From Treponema sp. (GTDB taxonomy: Bacteria > Spirochaetota > Spirochaetia > Treponematales > Treponemataceae), in contig JAEEVR010000012.1 of NCBI GenBank assembly GCA_016290995.1, positions 1 to 64,000 of the forward strand: a DNA stretch of 64,000 nucleotides, read 5' to 3'. This document shows positions 1-7,470 of the stretch, piece by piece. Numbering within the stretch: the first letter of the stretch is position 1; each line of letters opens with the position of its first letter. The translations under genes and the position numbers were made by a program. The notes beneath the pieces are model-generated. The model did not search any database and was not told the origin of the DNA. It worked only from the letters and a program-made list of their open reading frames with translations.

Positions 1-203
1 TACATTGTAACGAAAATGACGTTTTCGATAGTGTTGAGTTTTAGCGCGTCGGGGTCGGTGTAATTCGTCCCGTTGAGGACGTTGTACAAGTCCAGTCTCC
101 AGCGCTTGCTTCGTTCCGTGTCCTTTCCGAAGATTGCGATGAAAAGCCTGTCGCGGAACTTGGGCTGCGGCTGGCCTTGGATGGTGTTTTGATATTCTGC
201 CAT
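1..203 (-). CDS. Rpn/PD-(D/E)XK nuclease-family protein, N-terminal part (runs off left edge)
   Basis: Not in the ORF track because it is cut by the window edge. Reading the minus strand from ATG at 203 gives 67 residues without a stop, starting MAEYQNTIQGQPQPKFRD and containing LFIAIFGKDTERSKRW and LNGTNYTDPDALKL. This matches my recollection of the N-terminus of Rpn-like PD-(D/E)XK proteins found in many copies in treponemes and gut Firmicutes, often annotated as putative transposase or nuclease; the catalytic core would lie outside the window. The start is supported by GAGGT upstream (spacing about 9). The upstream region contains a 120-bp element (231-350) repeated almost exactly upstream of the next Rpn gene. 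Family call is moderate; function is unknown. Confidence 0.7.
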   Translation of the reverse strand, partial: MAEYQNTIQGQPQPKFRDRLFIAIFGKDTERSKRWRLDLYNVLNGTNYTDPDALKLNTIENVIFVTM

Positions 204-230
204 TTTTTTTGTACCTCACAAAAAAAGTTT

Positions 231-350
231 TACATATATATCATTCACCTGTTTGCGCTTTTTTTAGCTTTTTTTGACGGGATTACGGAAAAAAGTTGCG
301 CGGTTTTTGCGCGAATTGGAGTTTGTTGGTTTGGTTCTATTAATTGCGAG
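231..350 (-). repeat. 120-bp direct repeat, copy 1 (upstream element of Rpn-type gene)
   Basis: This stretch runs from TACATATATATC to TTAATTGCGAG and matches 1316-1435 at 118 of 120 positions (one G/T and one C/T difference by my alignment). It lies just upstream of the partial gene starting at 203, as copy 2 lies just upstream of the gene starting at 1292. It is rich in A/T runs and carries TATATAT-like sequence near the gene end, so it may contain the promoter. Confidence 0.9.
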
Positions 351-365
351 ACGACGGGGGCGTCG

Positions 366-381
366 CGGGGAACTCCCCGCG
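366..381 (-). terminator. small GC hairpin downstream of the Rpn gene (weak terminator candidate)
   Basis: GCGGGG and CCCCGC arms flank a four-base loop about 75 bases past the stop codon of the 456-1292 gene. There is no T-run after it on the minus strand, so an intrinsic terminator role is doubtful. The surrounding 351-455 stretch holds no gene I can support. Confidence 0.3.
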
Positions 382-455
382 GAGGGGGCAGGCGGAAATG
401 AGGAGCCCAGCGACGAATTGAAGCCGCGGGGGAGACATCCTCCGCAAGATGGCGG

Positions 456-1292
456 TTAGTTGGCGGGAGTGGGTTCTTTTTGCAGTTCTAGGACTTGCTC
501 TAGGGGAAGGCCGACTGCTTGCGCGATTTGTTCTGGATTTCCAAGATTCATTTTTAGAAGCTTTCGCGCGGTTTCTAGGGCTTTTTGCTGCGCGCCTTCC
601 GCAAGACCTTCTTCCTTTGCTTCGGTCATAATGTCAAAATCGTGCAAATTCATGTCGGCGTACTCCTTTCGGAATTTTTCGTTTTCCTTGGCTTTTGCCA
701 CGAACTCGGAAAGGCGCTTTGAAAAGTCGTCCTCGCCCGGCTCGTCAGTCTGGATAAAGCGCAAAAGCGCGCGGACTTTTGGATCCTCCACGCTTTCGTA
801 TGCTTTAGCATTGTATACCACTTTTACGGTTTTGTCATCCAAATTCACCGAATTATTTTCCACGCACATATTTTGGAATGTGTAGCGCGGCAGGCCGTAC
901 CCTTTTTTCTTTTCGTCGTGGAAAGGATCAAATTTGCAAATGAACAGAATATAGCTTTCCTTTAGCTTTGTGTATGGCTGGCCTTTCATAAGAGAGTCGC
1001 AATCTGCCATGCTTTGGTAGTAGCGCATTCGCTTTCCCAGGGCCTTTTGCGGATAGGATTGCAGCTCCACGTCAATCACCTTGTCCTCATCCTTTAGGTA
1101 AACGTCCAACCGTACGCCATGAGTTGTGTAGTAGGGCTCAATGGCTTTTTCAAGTTCCGGGTATTTAACTTGCTTGACGCGAACGCCTAGCAAGCGCTCC
1201 ACCAGCTCCGCGGAAATATCCGGATCTTTCATGACGGTCTGAAACATTCCGTCGTCGGCAAAGGTGAGCTCGTCAAAAGGTTTTCTTTTCAT
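456..1292 (-). CDS. Rpn family recombination-promoting nuclease / putative transposase (PD-(D/E)XK)
   Basis: 278 residues. The N-terminus (FDELTFADDGMFQTVM, then a LLGVRV segment) and the PD-(D/E)XK core, with Asp in GVRLDVYL and the DVELQ strand about 13 residues later, are typical of Rpn-type proteins, which are linked to DNA cleavage and RecA-independent recombination. A middle region with FQNMCVEN and LDDKTVKVVYNAKAY and a helical C-terminus (MTEAKEEGLAEGAQQKALETA) also fit the family. The start has an AAGGAG site seven bases upstream. It looks intact. The near-identical upstream element shared with the neighbouring Rpn-type gene suggests the two were dispersed or duplicated as gene-plus-promoter units. 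There are no terminal inverted repeats and no target-site duplication I can see, so it is not called an insertion sequence. Confidence 0.85.
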   Translation of the reverse strand: MKRKPFDELTFADDGMFQTVMKDPDISAELVERLLGVRVKQVKYPELEKAIEPYYTTHGVRLDVYLKDEDKVIDVELQSYPQKALGKRMRYYQSMADCDSLMKGQPYTKLKESYILFICKFDPFHDEKKKGYGLPRYTFQNMCVENNSVNLDDKTVKVVYNAKAYESVEDPKVRALLRFIQTDEPGEDDFSKRLSEFVAKAKENEKFRKEYADMNLHDFDIMTEAKEEGLAEGAQQKALETARKLLKMNLGNPEQIAQAVGLPLEQVLELQKEPTPAN

Positions 1293-1315
1293 AAAAACTC
1301 CTTATTGGTTTTGGA

Positions 1316-1435
1316 TACATATATATCATTCACCTGTTTGCGCTTTTTTTATCTTTTTTTGACGGGATTACGGAAAAAAGTTGCGTGGTTTTTGCGCGAA
1401 TTGGAGTTTGTTGGTTTGGTTCTATTAATTGCGAG
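1316..1435 (-). repeat. 120-bp direct repeat, copy 2 (upstream element of Rpn gene 456-1292)
   Basis: Second copy of the element at 231-350, with two mismatches. It sits 24 bases upstream of the Rpn start codon at 1292. The gene-proximal end (minus strand ATGATATATATG) could supply a -10 region. Identity stops sharply at both ends. Confidence 0.9.
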
Positions 1436-1449
1436 CGGGGCTGCGGCTC

Positions 1450-1479
1450 TTGACGCGTAAAAGTTTTATCCGCTAGAAT
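1450..1479 (+). promoter_or_regulatory. leaderless-type promoter of the ATP-grasp gene
   Basis: TTGACG, spacer 18, TAGAAT, then seven bases to the ATG at 1487. The ATG at 1478 used by the ORF track lies inside the -10 hexamer, so it cannot be transcribed from this promoter. Confidence 0.65.
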
Positions 1480-1486
1480 GGCAAAA

Positions 1487-2905
1487 ATGCGCGTTGTTTT
1501 TTACAGTTCATGCTCAAACTACTTTGACCCAAAAATCGTTCACATAAAAACGCTGCCGTCTTGGAAGGACGAATGGAGCGCGGTGGCGGCCGCGTTCCCG
1601 CAGCACAAGTTTGCGATCGCCACGATGCTGCCCGCGATGTTTTTGCTGGACTACGAGGGAGCGGAAATTTCAAAGCCGGACGGAATCGACGTTTGCCTTT
1701 TGCAGGCGGGTGGAGCGGAAAAAATCGCCCGGCAGATTTTGGCGCTAAAGCCCGACGTCGCCGTCGCGGCAAGCTTTTGGATTACGCCCTACGATTGGCT
1801 TGGCTTGCAGGACGCGATGGTCGCCGACATTTTGCGCCAGAATGGAGTCCGCGTCGTAAGCCACAGGGCGGATACGCAGGCCGTTTGCTTTGACAAGGCG
1901 CGGACCCACGATTTTTTGGAGCGGAACGGCTTTAACTGCGCCAAGGCGGTTTACGTTGACTACGACATGTTTTGGGCGGAACGCAAAAAGCCCGAGGCGC
2001 GCGAAAACGTTTACCGCGAATATATCTTGCGACAAATCGAGCGGCTTAATTTTCCCGTCATCATAAAGGACACGGTGGGCCTTAGTTCCTACGGAATGGA
2101 AGTTGTTCACACGATGGGAGCGGTACGCAATTACTTGGAGTCAAAAAAGTTCAACAGCTCCCGCTTGGTGGAAGAATTTTTGGACGGCCCCCAGTTTGGA
2201 ACGGAAGTGCATGTCACAAAGCGCGGCCAAGACGGGTCGCAAGCCCAAGACGCGACCGTGGACGTTTTTCCGCCGCTTTTGTACAGCGTAAACCAATACG
2301 GCATTTGCAGCCCCAAGCAGTCGGTAAAGCTGGGCCCGCTTACTTTGCCGCGCTACAAGTGCCATGAGCTAAAGTCAGAGCTGGAGCGGTTGGCGCGGCT
2401 TTTGGACTTTGAGGGAATCGCGCAAGTTGACTTGGCCTTTCACAATGACAAATGGCACATCATAGAAATAAATCCGCGCCTTAGCGGGTCCAGCGCCGCC
2501 ATCGCTCTGATTAAGGGAAAGACCTTGCCGCGCATTCTTACGGACTTTGCGCTAGAGGCCGTTCAAGACCAAGCGGCGGGCCCCAATCTTGGTCAGGAAG
2601 GCGGTTCCGGCCTCTGGCAAGAAAATCCGCCCCTGTACCTAAACATAAAGTTCCCCAATCTGACGCCGGAACAAATGACGGCCCTTTACCAGCTGGATTT
2701 TGTCCATTACCTCTGCCAAACCGACAACGACGCCGCCAAGCAAAGGCGCGAGATGGGCTTTTGCGAGATTTTAATCGGCGGCTCGCCCGTTCCCAAAGAG
2801 CTTTTGGCCCAACTTAAAGAAATTGAGGAAAAATTCCCGCAAATAATCGAGCCGGCCTTTTTTGACACGGCAAAAAAAATGATCTCCCTTCTATTGAAAG
2901 AATAA
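1487..2905 (+). CDS. ATP-grasp domain enzyme, substrate unknown
   Basis: 472 residues from ATG 1487; the ORF track starts three codons earlier, inside the -10 box. The N-terminal half resembles a pre-ATP-grasp Rossmann-like region. The ATP-grasp fold then shows a lysine strand (NFPVIIKDTVGLSSYG), a glutamate/hinge region (SRLVEEFLDGPQFGTEVHV) and the Mg-binding strand IEINPRLSGSS preceded by AQVDLAFHND. The family joins a carboxylate to an amine through an acyl phosphate (D-Ala-D-Ala ligase, carbamoyl phosphate synthase, biotin carboxylase and peptide ligases). This one is not any standard housekeeping member I recognise. There is no peptide or sugar pathway neighbour to suggest a substrate. 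A response regulator follows on its own promoter. Confidence 0.75.
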   Translation: MRVVFYSSCSNYFDPKIVHIKTLPSWKDEWSAVAAAFPQHKFAIATMLPAMFLLDYEGAEISKPDGIDVCLLQAGGAEKIARQILALKPDVAVAASFWITPYDWLGLQDAMVADILRQNGVRVVSHRADTQAVCFDKARTHDFLERNGFNCAKAVYVDYDMFWAERKKPEARENVYREYILRQIERLNFPVIIKDTVGLSSYGMEVVHTMGAVRNYLESKKFNSSRLVEEFLDGPQFGTEVHVTKRGQDGSQAQDATVDVFPPLLYSVNQYGICSPKQSVKLGPLTLPRYKCHELKSELERLARLLDFEGIAQVDLAFHNDKWHIIEINPRLSGSSAAIALIKGKTLPRILTDFALEAVQDQAAGPNLGQEGGSGLWQENPPLYLNIKFPNLTPEQMTALYQLDFVHYLCQTDNDAAKQRREMGFCEILIGGSPVPKELLAQLKEIEEKFPQIIEPAFFDTAKKMISLLLKE

Positions 2906-2922
2906 ACCTTGCGCGCTATAAT
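2894..2922 (+). promoter_or_regulatory. promoter of the response regulator (with leader and SD)
   Basis: TTGAAA, spacer 17, TATAAT. The -10 ends 27 bases before the GTG start at 2950, leaving a short leader that carries a CGGAG Shine-Dalgarno site. It is a useful contrast with the leaderless-type promoters elsewhere in the window. Confidence 0.75.
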
Positions 2923-2949
2923 AAAACGCATCGTAATTCGGAGAAAAAA

Positions 2950-3360
2950 GTGCTTGGACGCAACCTATTTTCGCTCTTTTCGGGCAAGACAGTTTTAGTC
3001 GTTGACGACAGCGACATGAGCAACTCAGTCACAAAGGCCATTTTGGAACGTTACGGAATGAACGTGCTTGTGGCCCAAAACGGCAACGAGGCTCTTACCC
3101 AGTTTTCCGAAAGCAAGCCTTTTAGCATTTGCGCCGTTCTTATGGATATCGCAATGCCGGTTATGGACGGCTTTGAGGCCACCAAGCGCATTAGAAACTT
3201 GGACAGGCCTGATTCCGCCACAACTCCGATAATCGCAGTCACAGCCACAGTCGAACCCAGCGACAAAAAACGAACTTTCGAATGCGGAATGACAGACTTT
3301 TTGACAAAGCCTATCGTTCCCGAAACCCTTTGCCAAACAATCGGCCGCTATTTGGAATAG
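2950..3360 (+). CDS. single-domain response regulator (CheY-like receiver)
   Basis: 136 residues starting at GTG. CGGAG lies about six bases upstream and no better ATG is in frame. The protein is one receiver domain with no output domain: the acidic pair in VVDDSD, the phospho-acceptor Asp in LMDIAMPVMDG, the Thr of the AVTAT strand and the Lys of LTKPI are all present. Such stand-alone receivers act as phosphorelay shuttles or motor/effector binders, or are embedded partners of hybrid kinases (family knowledge). No histidine kinase gene is adjacent. The next gene, an exported M15 peptidase, begins only ten bases later with no SD of its own, so the two are probably co-transcribed. Confidence 0.9.
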   Translation: MLGRNLFSLFSGKTVLVVDDSDMSNSVTKAILERYGMNVLVAQNGNEALTQFSESKPFSICAVLMDIAMPVMDGFEATKRIRNLDRPDSATTPIIAVTATVEPSDKKRTFECGMTDFLTKPIVPETLCQTIGRYLE

Positions 3361-3370
3361 CCTAAAAAAA

Positions 3371-4294
3371 ATGAAAAAATTTTTTGCGATTTTTCTCTTA
3401 GCCTTGTCTTGTTTTTTGCTGAACGGTTCCGCTCAAGAAGAAGACAAGAATTGGCCCCGCCTTTCAAACTTGACTCCAAAAGAGGAATTGGAAATTTTCC
3501 GCCAGGCTTATCCTTGGTGCCAGTTTGAATTGGACTACGACAAAGAGGTCAAGGACTGGGCTCTAAAGGTCACCGCCTATAAAAAAACTTCGGTCTATTA
3601 CCGGGCTGAGGGCTTGTACCTTCCCAAGGAACAGTTGGCCAACCGCGACCATTATTGGCGCGTGATTTACAGGTACAACCAAGTCTTGGAAGACCCCGCG
3701 GATTTTAGCGAAGAAAAAAAGCAAATGATACGCGAGTATTCCTCCAACGAAAACCGCAAAAAAGGAGCGGTGTCCTCTAAATTTATTTTTGACGCGATTT
3801 ACGATTGCAAGACCCGCGCCTCCACCGAAACGCACTTGCGCAGCATGACCTTGTGGAACAGGCCGCTGAACGTTCATCGGCAAATCGGAAAAAAGCTTGA
3901 CAAGATAGAGGCAAAGGTTTGGGCGCTTGCAAAGACCGACAAGGAAGTCTCGCTTTTTTTAAAAACCTTAAGCTCGTGCTCCGGCTACAATTGGCGCGAA
4001 ATCCGCGACAGCCCCACGCGCTCTTTTCACAGCTACGGAATCGCGATTGACATTTTGCCAAAAGGCTGGGGCAAGAAAATCGTTTATTGGGGTTACGAAA
4101 AGCAAAAGGGAAACAAGAACTGGATGCTGATTCCGTTAAAGTCGCGCTGGATGCCGCCGCCCGCCGTAATAAAGGCCTTTGAAGACGAAGGCTTTATTTG
4201 GGGCGGCCGCTGGGCCATTTGGGACAACATGCACTTTGAGTATCATCCAGAGCTTTATGTCGCCAAACAACTTTACGGCGACAAATTAAGGTAG
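3371..4294 (+). CDS. exported M15-family D-alanyl-D-alanine carboxypeptidase-like protein
   Basis: 307 residues. A Sec signal (KKFFAIFLLALSCFLLNG, cleavage after SAQ likely) precedes a long N-terminal extension. The M15 zinc-site signature sits in the last third: SFHSYGIAIDI supplies the His and Asp ligands, and WDNMHFEYHPEL supplies the catalytic Glu/His region. Family members trim peptidoglycan stem peptides in the periplasm. It lies ten bases after the response regulator and is likely in the same transcript. Its stop region overlaps the end of the convergent decarboxylase-like gene by nine bases. The exact cleaved bond (DD or LD) cannot be told from sequence. Confidence 0.8.
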   Translation: MKKFFAIFLLALSCFLLNGSAQEEDKNWPRLSNLTPKEELEIFRQAYPWCQFELDYDKEVKDWALKVTAYKKTSVYYRAEGLYLPKEQLANRDHYWRVIYRYNQVLEDPADFSEEKKQMIREYSSNENRKKGAVSSKFIFDAIYDCKTRASTETHLRSMTLWNRPLNVHRQIGKKLDKIEAKVWALAKTDKEVSLFLKTLSSCSGYNWREIRDSPTRSFHSYGIAIDILPKGWGKKIVYWGYEKQKGNKNWMLIPLKSRWMPPPAVIKAFEDEGFIWGGRWAIWDNMHFEYHPELYVAKQLYGDKLR

Positions 4295-5551
4295 TTGCTT
4301 GGCGGAGACTTTGGCGTAGGGCTGGCCCATCAAGACATGCTTGTAGCCGCCGTGGTCGTTTGGCTGGCAAACAAGCGAAACGTCAGCCGTTGATTGGAAG
4401 ACCATCACGATGTCGCTTCCGCCAAAAAGAAAGTAGCCCATCGGGTCGCCCTTCTTTACTGTTAGGCCAACCTTAAGGTTTTCTTCCCAGTTGCATGAAC
4501 AAATCTGCGACATTCCAATCGGCAAAATGGCGACAAGGCCAAATTCTTTTGTGTCGATTACGACACAGTCGCGCGTCTCAATCATTTGCCAGCCGGGAAT
4601 CGCGTCTTCAAGAACGTATCGCTTGTTCTTTGCGTCCCAAACTGTGATTCCGCCGGCGGCGTTTGTTCCTTTGATTTTTCGAAGCTCTTTTATCGTTCCG
4701 CTGACGGGAAAGTGGTAGCGGTGGTAGTCGTTTACGTCAAGGAATGTGTGCGTCAAAGTTCCGCCTTTGAACGCGTCTTTGTAGGCGGAGTCGGGGCCAA
4801 GCAATTGCGCCGTAGAAGTGAAGTTGGCTGACTTAATCGCAACGCCTTCTTTTTGAACCAAATCGCCGTTCGCGTCAACCTTCCAAATTCCTTGCGGAGT
4901 AGAGTCGGCGGGAGCGACGACATCTGAGTCGCTAATAGGCCGAACGGACGGATCTACAAGATGGCGCGAGAACCATTCGTTGAAGGTTTTCCAAACATTC
5001 GTGTCGGCGTACCAACCGTACTGCATGTTCATGCTGGGGTCGTTTTTTATGTTCTGGTAATAGTCGTCGTTCCAGCTTGCCTCGGTGGAAAGAAAGCTTC
5101 CCCAGTTGTCGGAATATTCGCGGCACCATGTTGCGATCGGCTCATGGTATTGCAATGTGGGGTAGTAGTAGCCGCGGCCTTCAAGCTCTTCAAGCGGCTG
5201 GTCGATGACGAACCAAAAGTAGTCCACGCTTTGGTCGATGCGGTCGTAGAGCGCGGGCTGCTTTCCTTTTGACAAAACGTTCCAGGGCATGCAAAAGTCG
5301 GCCCAGTCCAAAAAGTCGTAAAGCTCAGCGATGTTGCCAACGGGATTTGTTTCGGGGTCGGGATTTATCGCCCGCGCTTTTTTGATGGACTTTTCCATAA
5401 GCGCCATAAGGGCCGGGTCGGCGGAAAGGCATTTTTCCATTGCAAGCGATGAGGCGGAGCGGGGAAGCTTGCTATGGGCCGCGCGCGGTTTGCATGAAAT
5501 CGCGCAAAGGGCGGCGAGGATTAATAAAAGCGTGAATGATTTCTTTAACAT
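4286..5551 (-). CDS. phosphatidylserine decarboxylase-related lipoprotein
   Basis: 421 residues. The N-terminus LLLILAALCAISCK is a lipoprotein signal with Cys about residue 20. The C-terminal half carries the decarboxylase core: the conserved segment FLDVNDYHRYHFPVSG (Asp and His residues of the proenzyme family) and FGGSDIVMVFQ near the end, the place of the GST self-cleavage site that creates the pyruvoyl group. Here Thr is replaced by Asp (GGSD), and about 43 residues would form the alpha chain. A roughly 200-residue Tyr/Trp-rich N-terminal region is extra compared with bacterial Psd. The outer-surface or periplasmic location implied by the lipid anchor is unusual for a phospholipid enzyme. 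Whether it makes phosphatidylethanolamine or acts on another amino acid is open. Confidence 0.75.
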   Translation of the reverse strand: MLKKSFTLLLILAALCAISCKPRAAHSKLPRSASSLAMEKCLSADPALMALMEKSIKKARAINPDPETNPVGNIAELYDFLDWADFCMPWNVLSKGKQPALYDRIDQSVDYFWFVIDQPLEELEGRGYYYPTLQYHEPIATWCREYSDNWGSFLSTEASWNDDYYQNIKNDPSMNMQYGWYADTNVWKTFNEWFSRHLVDPSVRPISDSDVVAPADSTPQGIWKVDANGDLVQKEGVAIKSANFTSTAQLLGPDSAYKDAFKGGTLTHTFLDVNDYHRYHFPVSGTIKELRKIKGTNAAGGITVWDAKNKRYVLEDAIPGWQMIETRDCVVIDTKEFGLVAILPIGMSQICSCNWEENLKVGLTVKKGDPMGYFLFGGSDIVMVFQSTADVSLVCQPNDHGGYKHVLMGQPYAKVSAKQLP

Positions 5552-5561
5552 AAAAATTGTC

Positions 5562-6278
5562 CTATTCGTTCTTGTTTACGATGCGCGATTCGAATTTGCC
5601 GGTGGCGATTTCGATCCAGCGGGTCCAAAGCGAAACTTTGTTGTCGGCGTTGAGCGCGGACCAAATTTCGTTTGTCCATTCGTCGATGTTGGCGCAAGGA
5701 GCGTCAAGCAAGGCCGGCTCTCCTTCAAAGCTGGGAAGCGGGTTTCCGTCGCCCATGTAGGTGTGGATAAAGCGCGCCTTTCCGTTTTGCGGATTTGAGT
5801 ACTTGTATGTAAAGCGGTTGCAGCTGTCCGCGTTTCCGTTGTCGCTTTTAAGGATCGAAAGGCCAAAGTTGTAGGCTCCGCCTTTTACTTCCATTACGCC
5901 TGAGATGCGCGGGGTGTAGTTGGGAGCGTCCGGCTCAAACTCGCGGCCGCGAAGCGACTCTTCAAAAGTTTTTCCTTTTGACATTTCGTCGTAAACGGTG
6001 TCGGTTTGGTCGCCGTTTGTGACGATTGTCTTGTCGCCCAAGACGCGGACAGGCGCGTAAATGATAAGGCTGGGGTCCGTCAATTTTGACGGGTCAAAGG
6101 CTTGCGTTCGGATTCCGTCTCCGTCTTGAACAAAGACGCGGTTCCGGCTGTTTTCGCTTCGGCCCATGATAAAGTAGGCGGCGATCGCGTATTTTCCGCA
6201 GGCGGATTTTCCAAGGATAATTCCGCGTCCAGGATAGCTTGTTGAAGAAAGTTCTTCTTTAATGGAAAGTGTTTTCAT
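5562..6278 (-). CDS. purO: IMP cyclohydrolase, PurO type
   Basis: 238 residues from ATG 6278; the ORF track begins 12 codons earlier at a TTG that lies in the promoter. The family signature MGRSENSRNRVF is present, with PGRGIILG near the N-terminus and a YAPVRV strand. PurO-type enzymes close the ring of FAICAR to give IMP, the last step of purine synthesis. This fits the purEFMN cluster at 35.6-39.3 kb, although no purH is in the window and a bifunctional PurH may exist elsewhere. The start is supported by a promoter whose -10 ends seven bases upstream. It lies ten bases upstream of the decarboxylase-like gene, so the two may share a transcript. Confidence 0.85.
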   Translation of the reverse strand: MKTLSIKEELSSTSYPGRGIILGKSACGKYAIAAYFIMGRSENSRNRVFVQDGDGIRTQAFDPSKLTDPSLIIYAPVRVLGDKTIVTNGDQTDTVYDEMSKGKTFEESLRGREFEPDAPNYTPRISGVMEVKGGAYNFGLSILKSDNGNADSCNRFTYKYSNPQNGKARFIHTYMGDGNPLPSFEGEPALLDAPCANIDEWTNEIWSALNADNKVSLWTRWIEIATGKFESRIVNKNE

Positions 6279-6285
6279 GTGGAAC

Positions 6286-6314
6286 AGTATGGCAGATTTT
6301 TTGAAAAAATTCAA
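6286..6314 (-). promoter_or_regulatory. leaderless-type promoter of purO
   Basis: Minus strand TTGAAT, spacer 17, CATACT, then seven bases to ATG 6278. There is no Shine-Dalgarno sequence. Confidence 0.6.
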
Positions 6315-6340
6315 TGCGCGCGAAATTCAAGGCTGAACGT

Positions 6341-6369
6341 TTGACAAAAAGCCGTTCTAATTGTAGAAT
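6341..6369 (+). promoter_or_regulatory. promoter of the GH43 gene
   Basis: TTGACA, spacer 17, TAGAAT. A leader of about 20 bases follows with AGGAG before ATG 6395, a conventional SD-led unit. It lies back to back with the purO promoter. Confidence 0.75.
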
Positions 6370-6394
6370 GGTAGCATTAACAATAGGAGAAAAA

Positions 6395-7369
6395 ATGAGC
6401 ATTCAAAAAAAGCCCTTGGTCAACGACCTTTACACAGCCGACCCTTCGGCCCACGTCTTTAACGGAAAGATTTACATTTATCCTTCGCACGACGAAGACA
6501 TTGACGTGGCCAGCAACGACAACGGCGACCAATACGATATGGTGGACTACCACGTTTACGAAATGAAAGACGCGGAAACCTTGCCGCGCGACTGCGGCTG
6601 CGTCCTTAAATTGGAAGATGTAAAGTGGGCCTCAAAGCAATTGTGGGCTCCCGACTGCGCCGAAAAAGACGGCAAGTATTACTTTTATTTTCCCGCCCGC
6701 GACAAAAAGGGAATGTTCCGCGTAGGCGTTGCCGTCGGCGACAAGCCCCAAGGACCTTTCACCCCGGAAGACGACTACATTCAGGGAACATACAGCATTG
6801 ACCCCTGCTGCTTCCAAGACGACGACGGAAAGTACTACCTTACGATGGGCGGCTTGTGGGGCGGTCAGCTTGACCAGTACCGAAACAACAAGTGGAGCGC
6901 TGACAACAAGGAGCCGCAGGGAGCCGAGCCCGCCTGCACTCCAAAAATCGCTTTGCTCAAAGACAATATGAAAGAGCTTTCCGAGGACTTGCGCGACTTG
7001 GTCATCGTTGACGAAAAAGGCCAGCCGCTCAAGGGTGGAGACGACGTTCGTCGCTATTTTGAGGATCCCTGGCTTTTCAAAAAAGACGGAACTTACTACT
7101 TTACATACTCAACCGGAACAAGCCACCTTTTGTGCTACGCCACAAGCAAGAATGTTTACGGCCCTTACACTTACGGCGGCTGCATTTTGACTCCGGTTTT
7201 GGGCTGGACTACGCACCATTCGATTTTGGAATTCAACGGCAAGTGGTACTTGTTCTACCACGACTGCGAGCGCTCCAACGGCGTAAACCAAAAGCGCAAC
7301 GTAAAGTTCCGCGAGCTTACATTCAAGGCCGACGGAAAAATCCAGACAATGGACGGCTTTGATCGCTAG
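6395..7369 (+). CDS. glycoside hydrolase family 43 (beta-xylosidase / arabinofuranosidase type)
   Basis: 324 residues from ATG 6395, which has AGGAG seven bases upstream; the track start at 6314 precedes the promoter. The five-bladed GH43 propeller residues are visible: the base Asp in LYTADPSAHVF, the pKa-tuning Asp in YSIDPCCFQD, and the acid Glu in RYFEDPWLFKKDGTYY. There is no signal peptide, so it should act in the cytoplasm on imported xylo- or arabino-oligosaccharides. Exact specificity within GH43 cannot be read. It is immediately upstream of the thiamine riboswitch but belongs to a different function. Confidence 0.9.
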   Translation: MSIQKKPLVNDLYTADPSAHVFNGKIYIYPSHDEDIDVASNDNGDQYDMVDYHVYEMKDAETLPRDCGCVLKLEDVKWASKQLWAPDCAEKDGKYYFYFPARDKKGMFRVGVAVGDKPQGPFTPEDDYIQGTYSIDPCCFQDDDGKYYLTMGGLWGGQLDQYRNNKWSADNKEPQGAEPACTPKIALLKDNMKELSEDLRDLVIVDEKGQPLKGGDDVRRYFEDPWLFKKDGTYYFTYSTGTSHLLCYATSKNVYGPYTYGGCILTPVLGWTTHHSILEFNGKWYLFYHDCERSNGVNQKRNVKFRELTFKADGKIQTMDGFDR

Positions 7370-7379
7370 ATAAATAAAA

Positions 7380-7461
7380 AACAAGGGAGCTGGAAAAATC
7401 CGGCTGAGAGTAGGCTGCCTGCCTTGACCTTTGAACTTGATTTGGGTAATTCCAACGTAAG
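7380..7461 (+). ncRNA. TPP riboswitch (thi box)
   Basis: All hallmarks are in order: CGGCTGAGAG, an AGGC/GCCT helix, CTTGACC, TTTGAACTTGAT, GGGTAATTCCAACG. The conserved 3' end runs straight into AAGGAG, the Shine-Dalgarno site of thiM, nine bases before the ATG. No terminator hairpin with a T-run lies between aptamer and gene. Control is therefore most likely translational: TPP binding hides the SD. It should govern thiM and, by coupling, thiE; thiD and cytX follow. Confidence 0.93.
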
Positions 7462-7470
7462 GAGAAAAAT

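Noticed and set aside
204-1435. Insertion sequence made of the Rpn gene and the two 120-bp repeats
   Set aside because: The repeats are direct and each lies upstream of a different gene. No terminal inverted repeats or target duplication were seen.
1478-1486. Upstream ATG for the ATP-grasp gene
   Set aside because: It lies inside the -10 hexamer TAGAAT, so it would not be in the mRNA made from that promoter.
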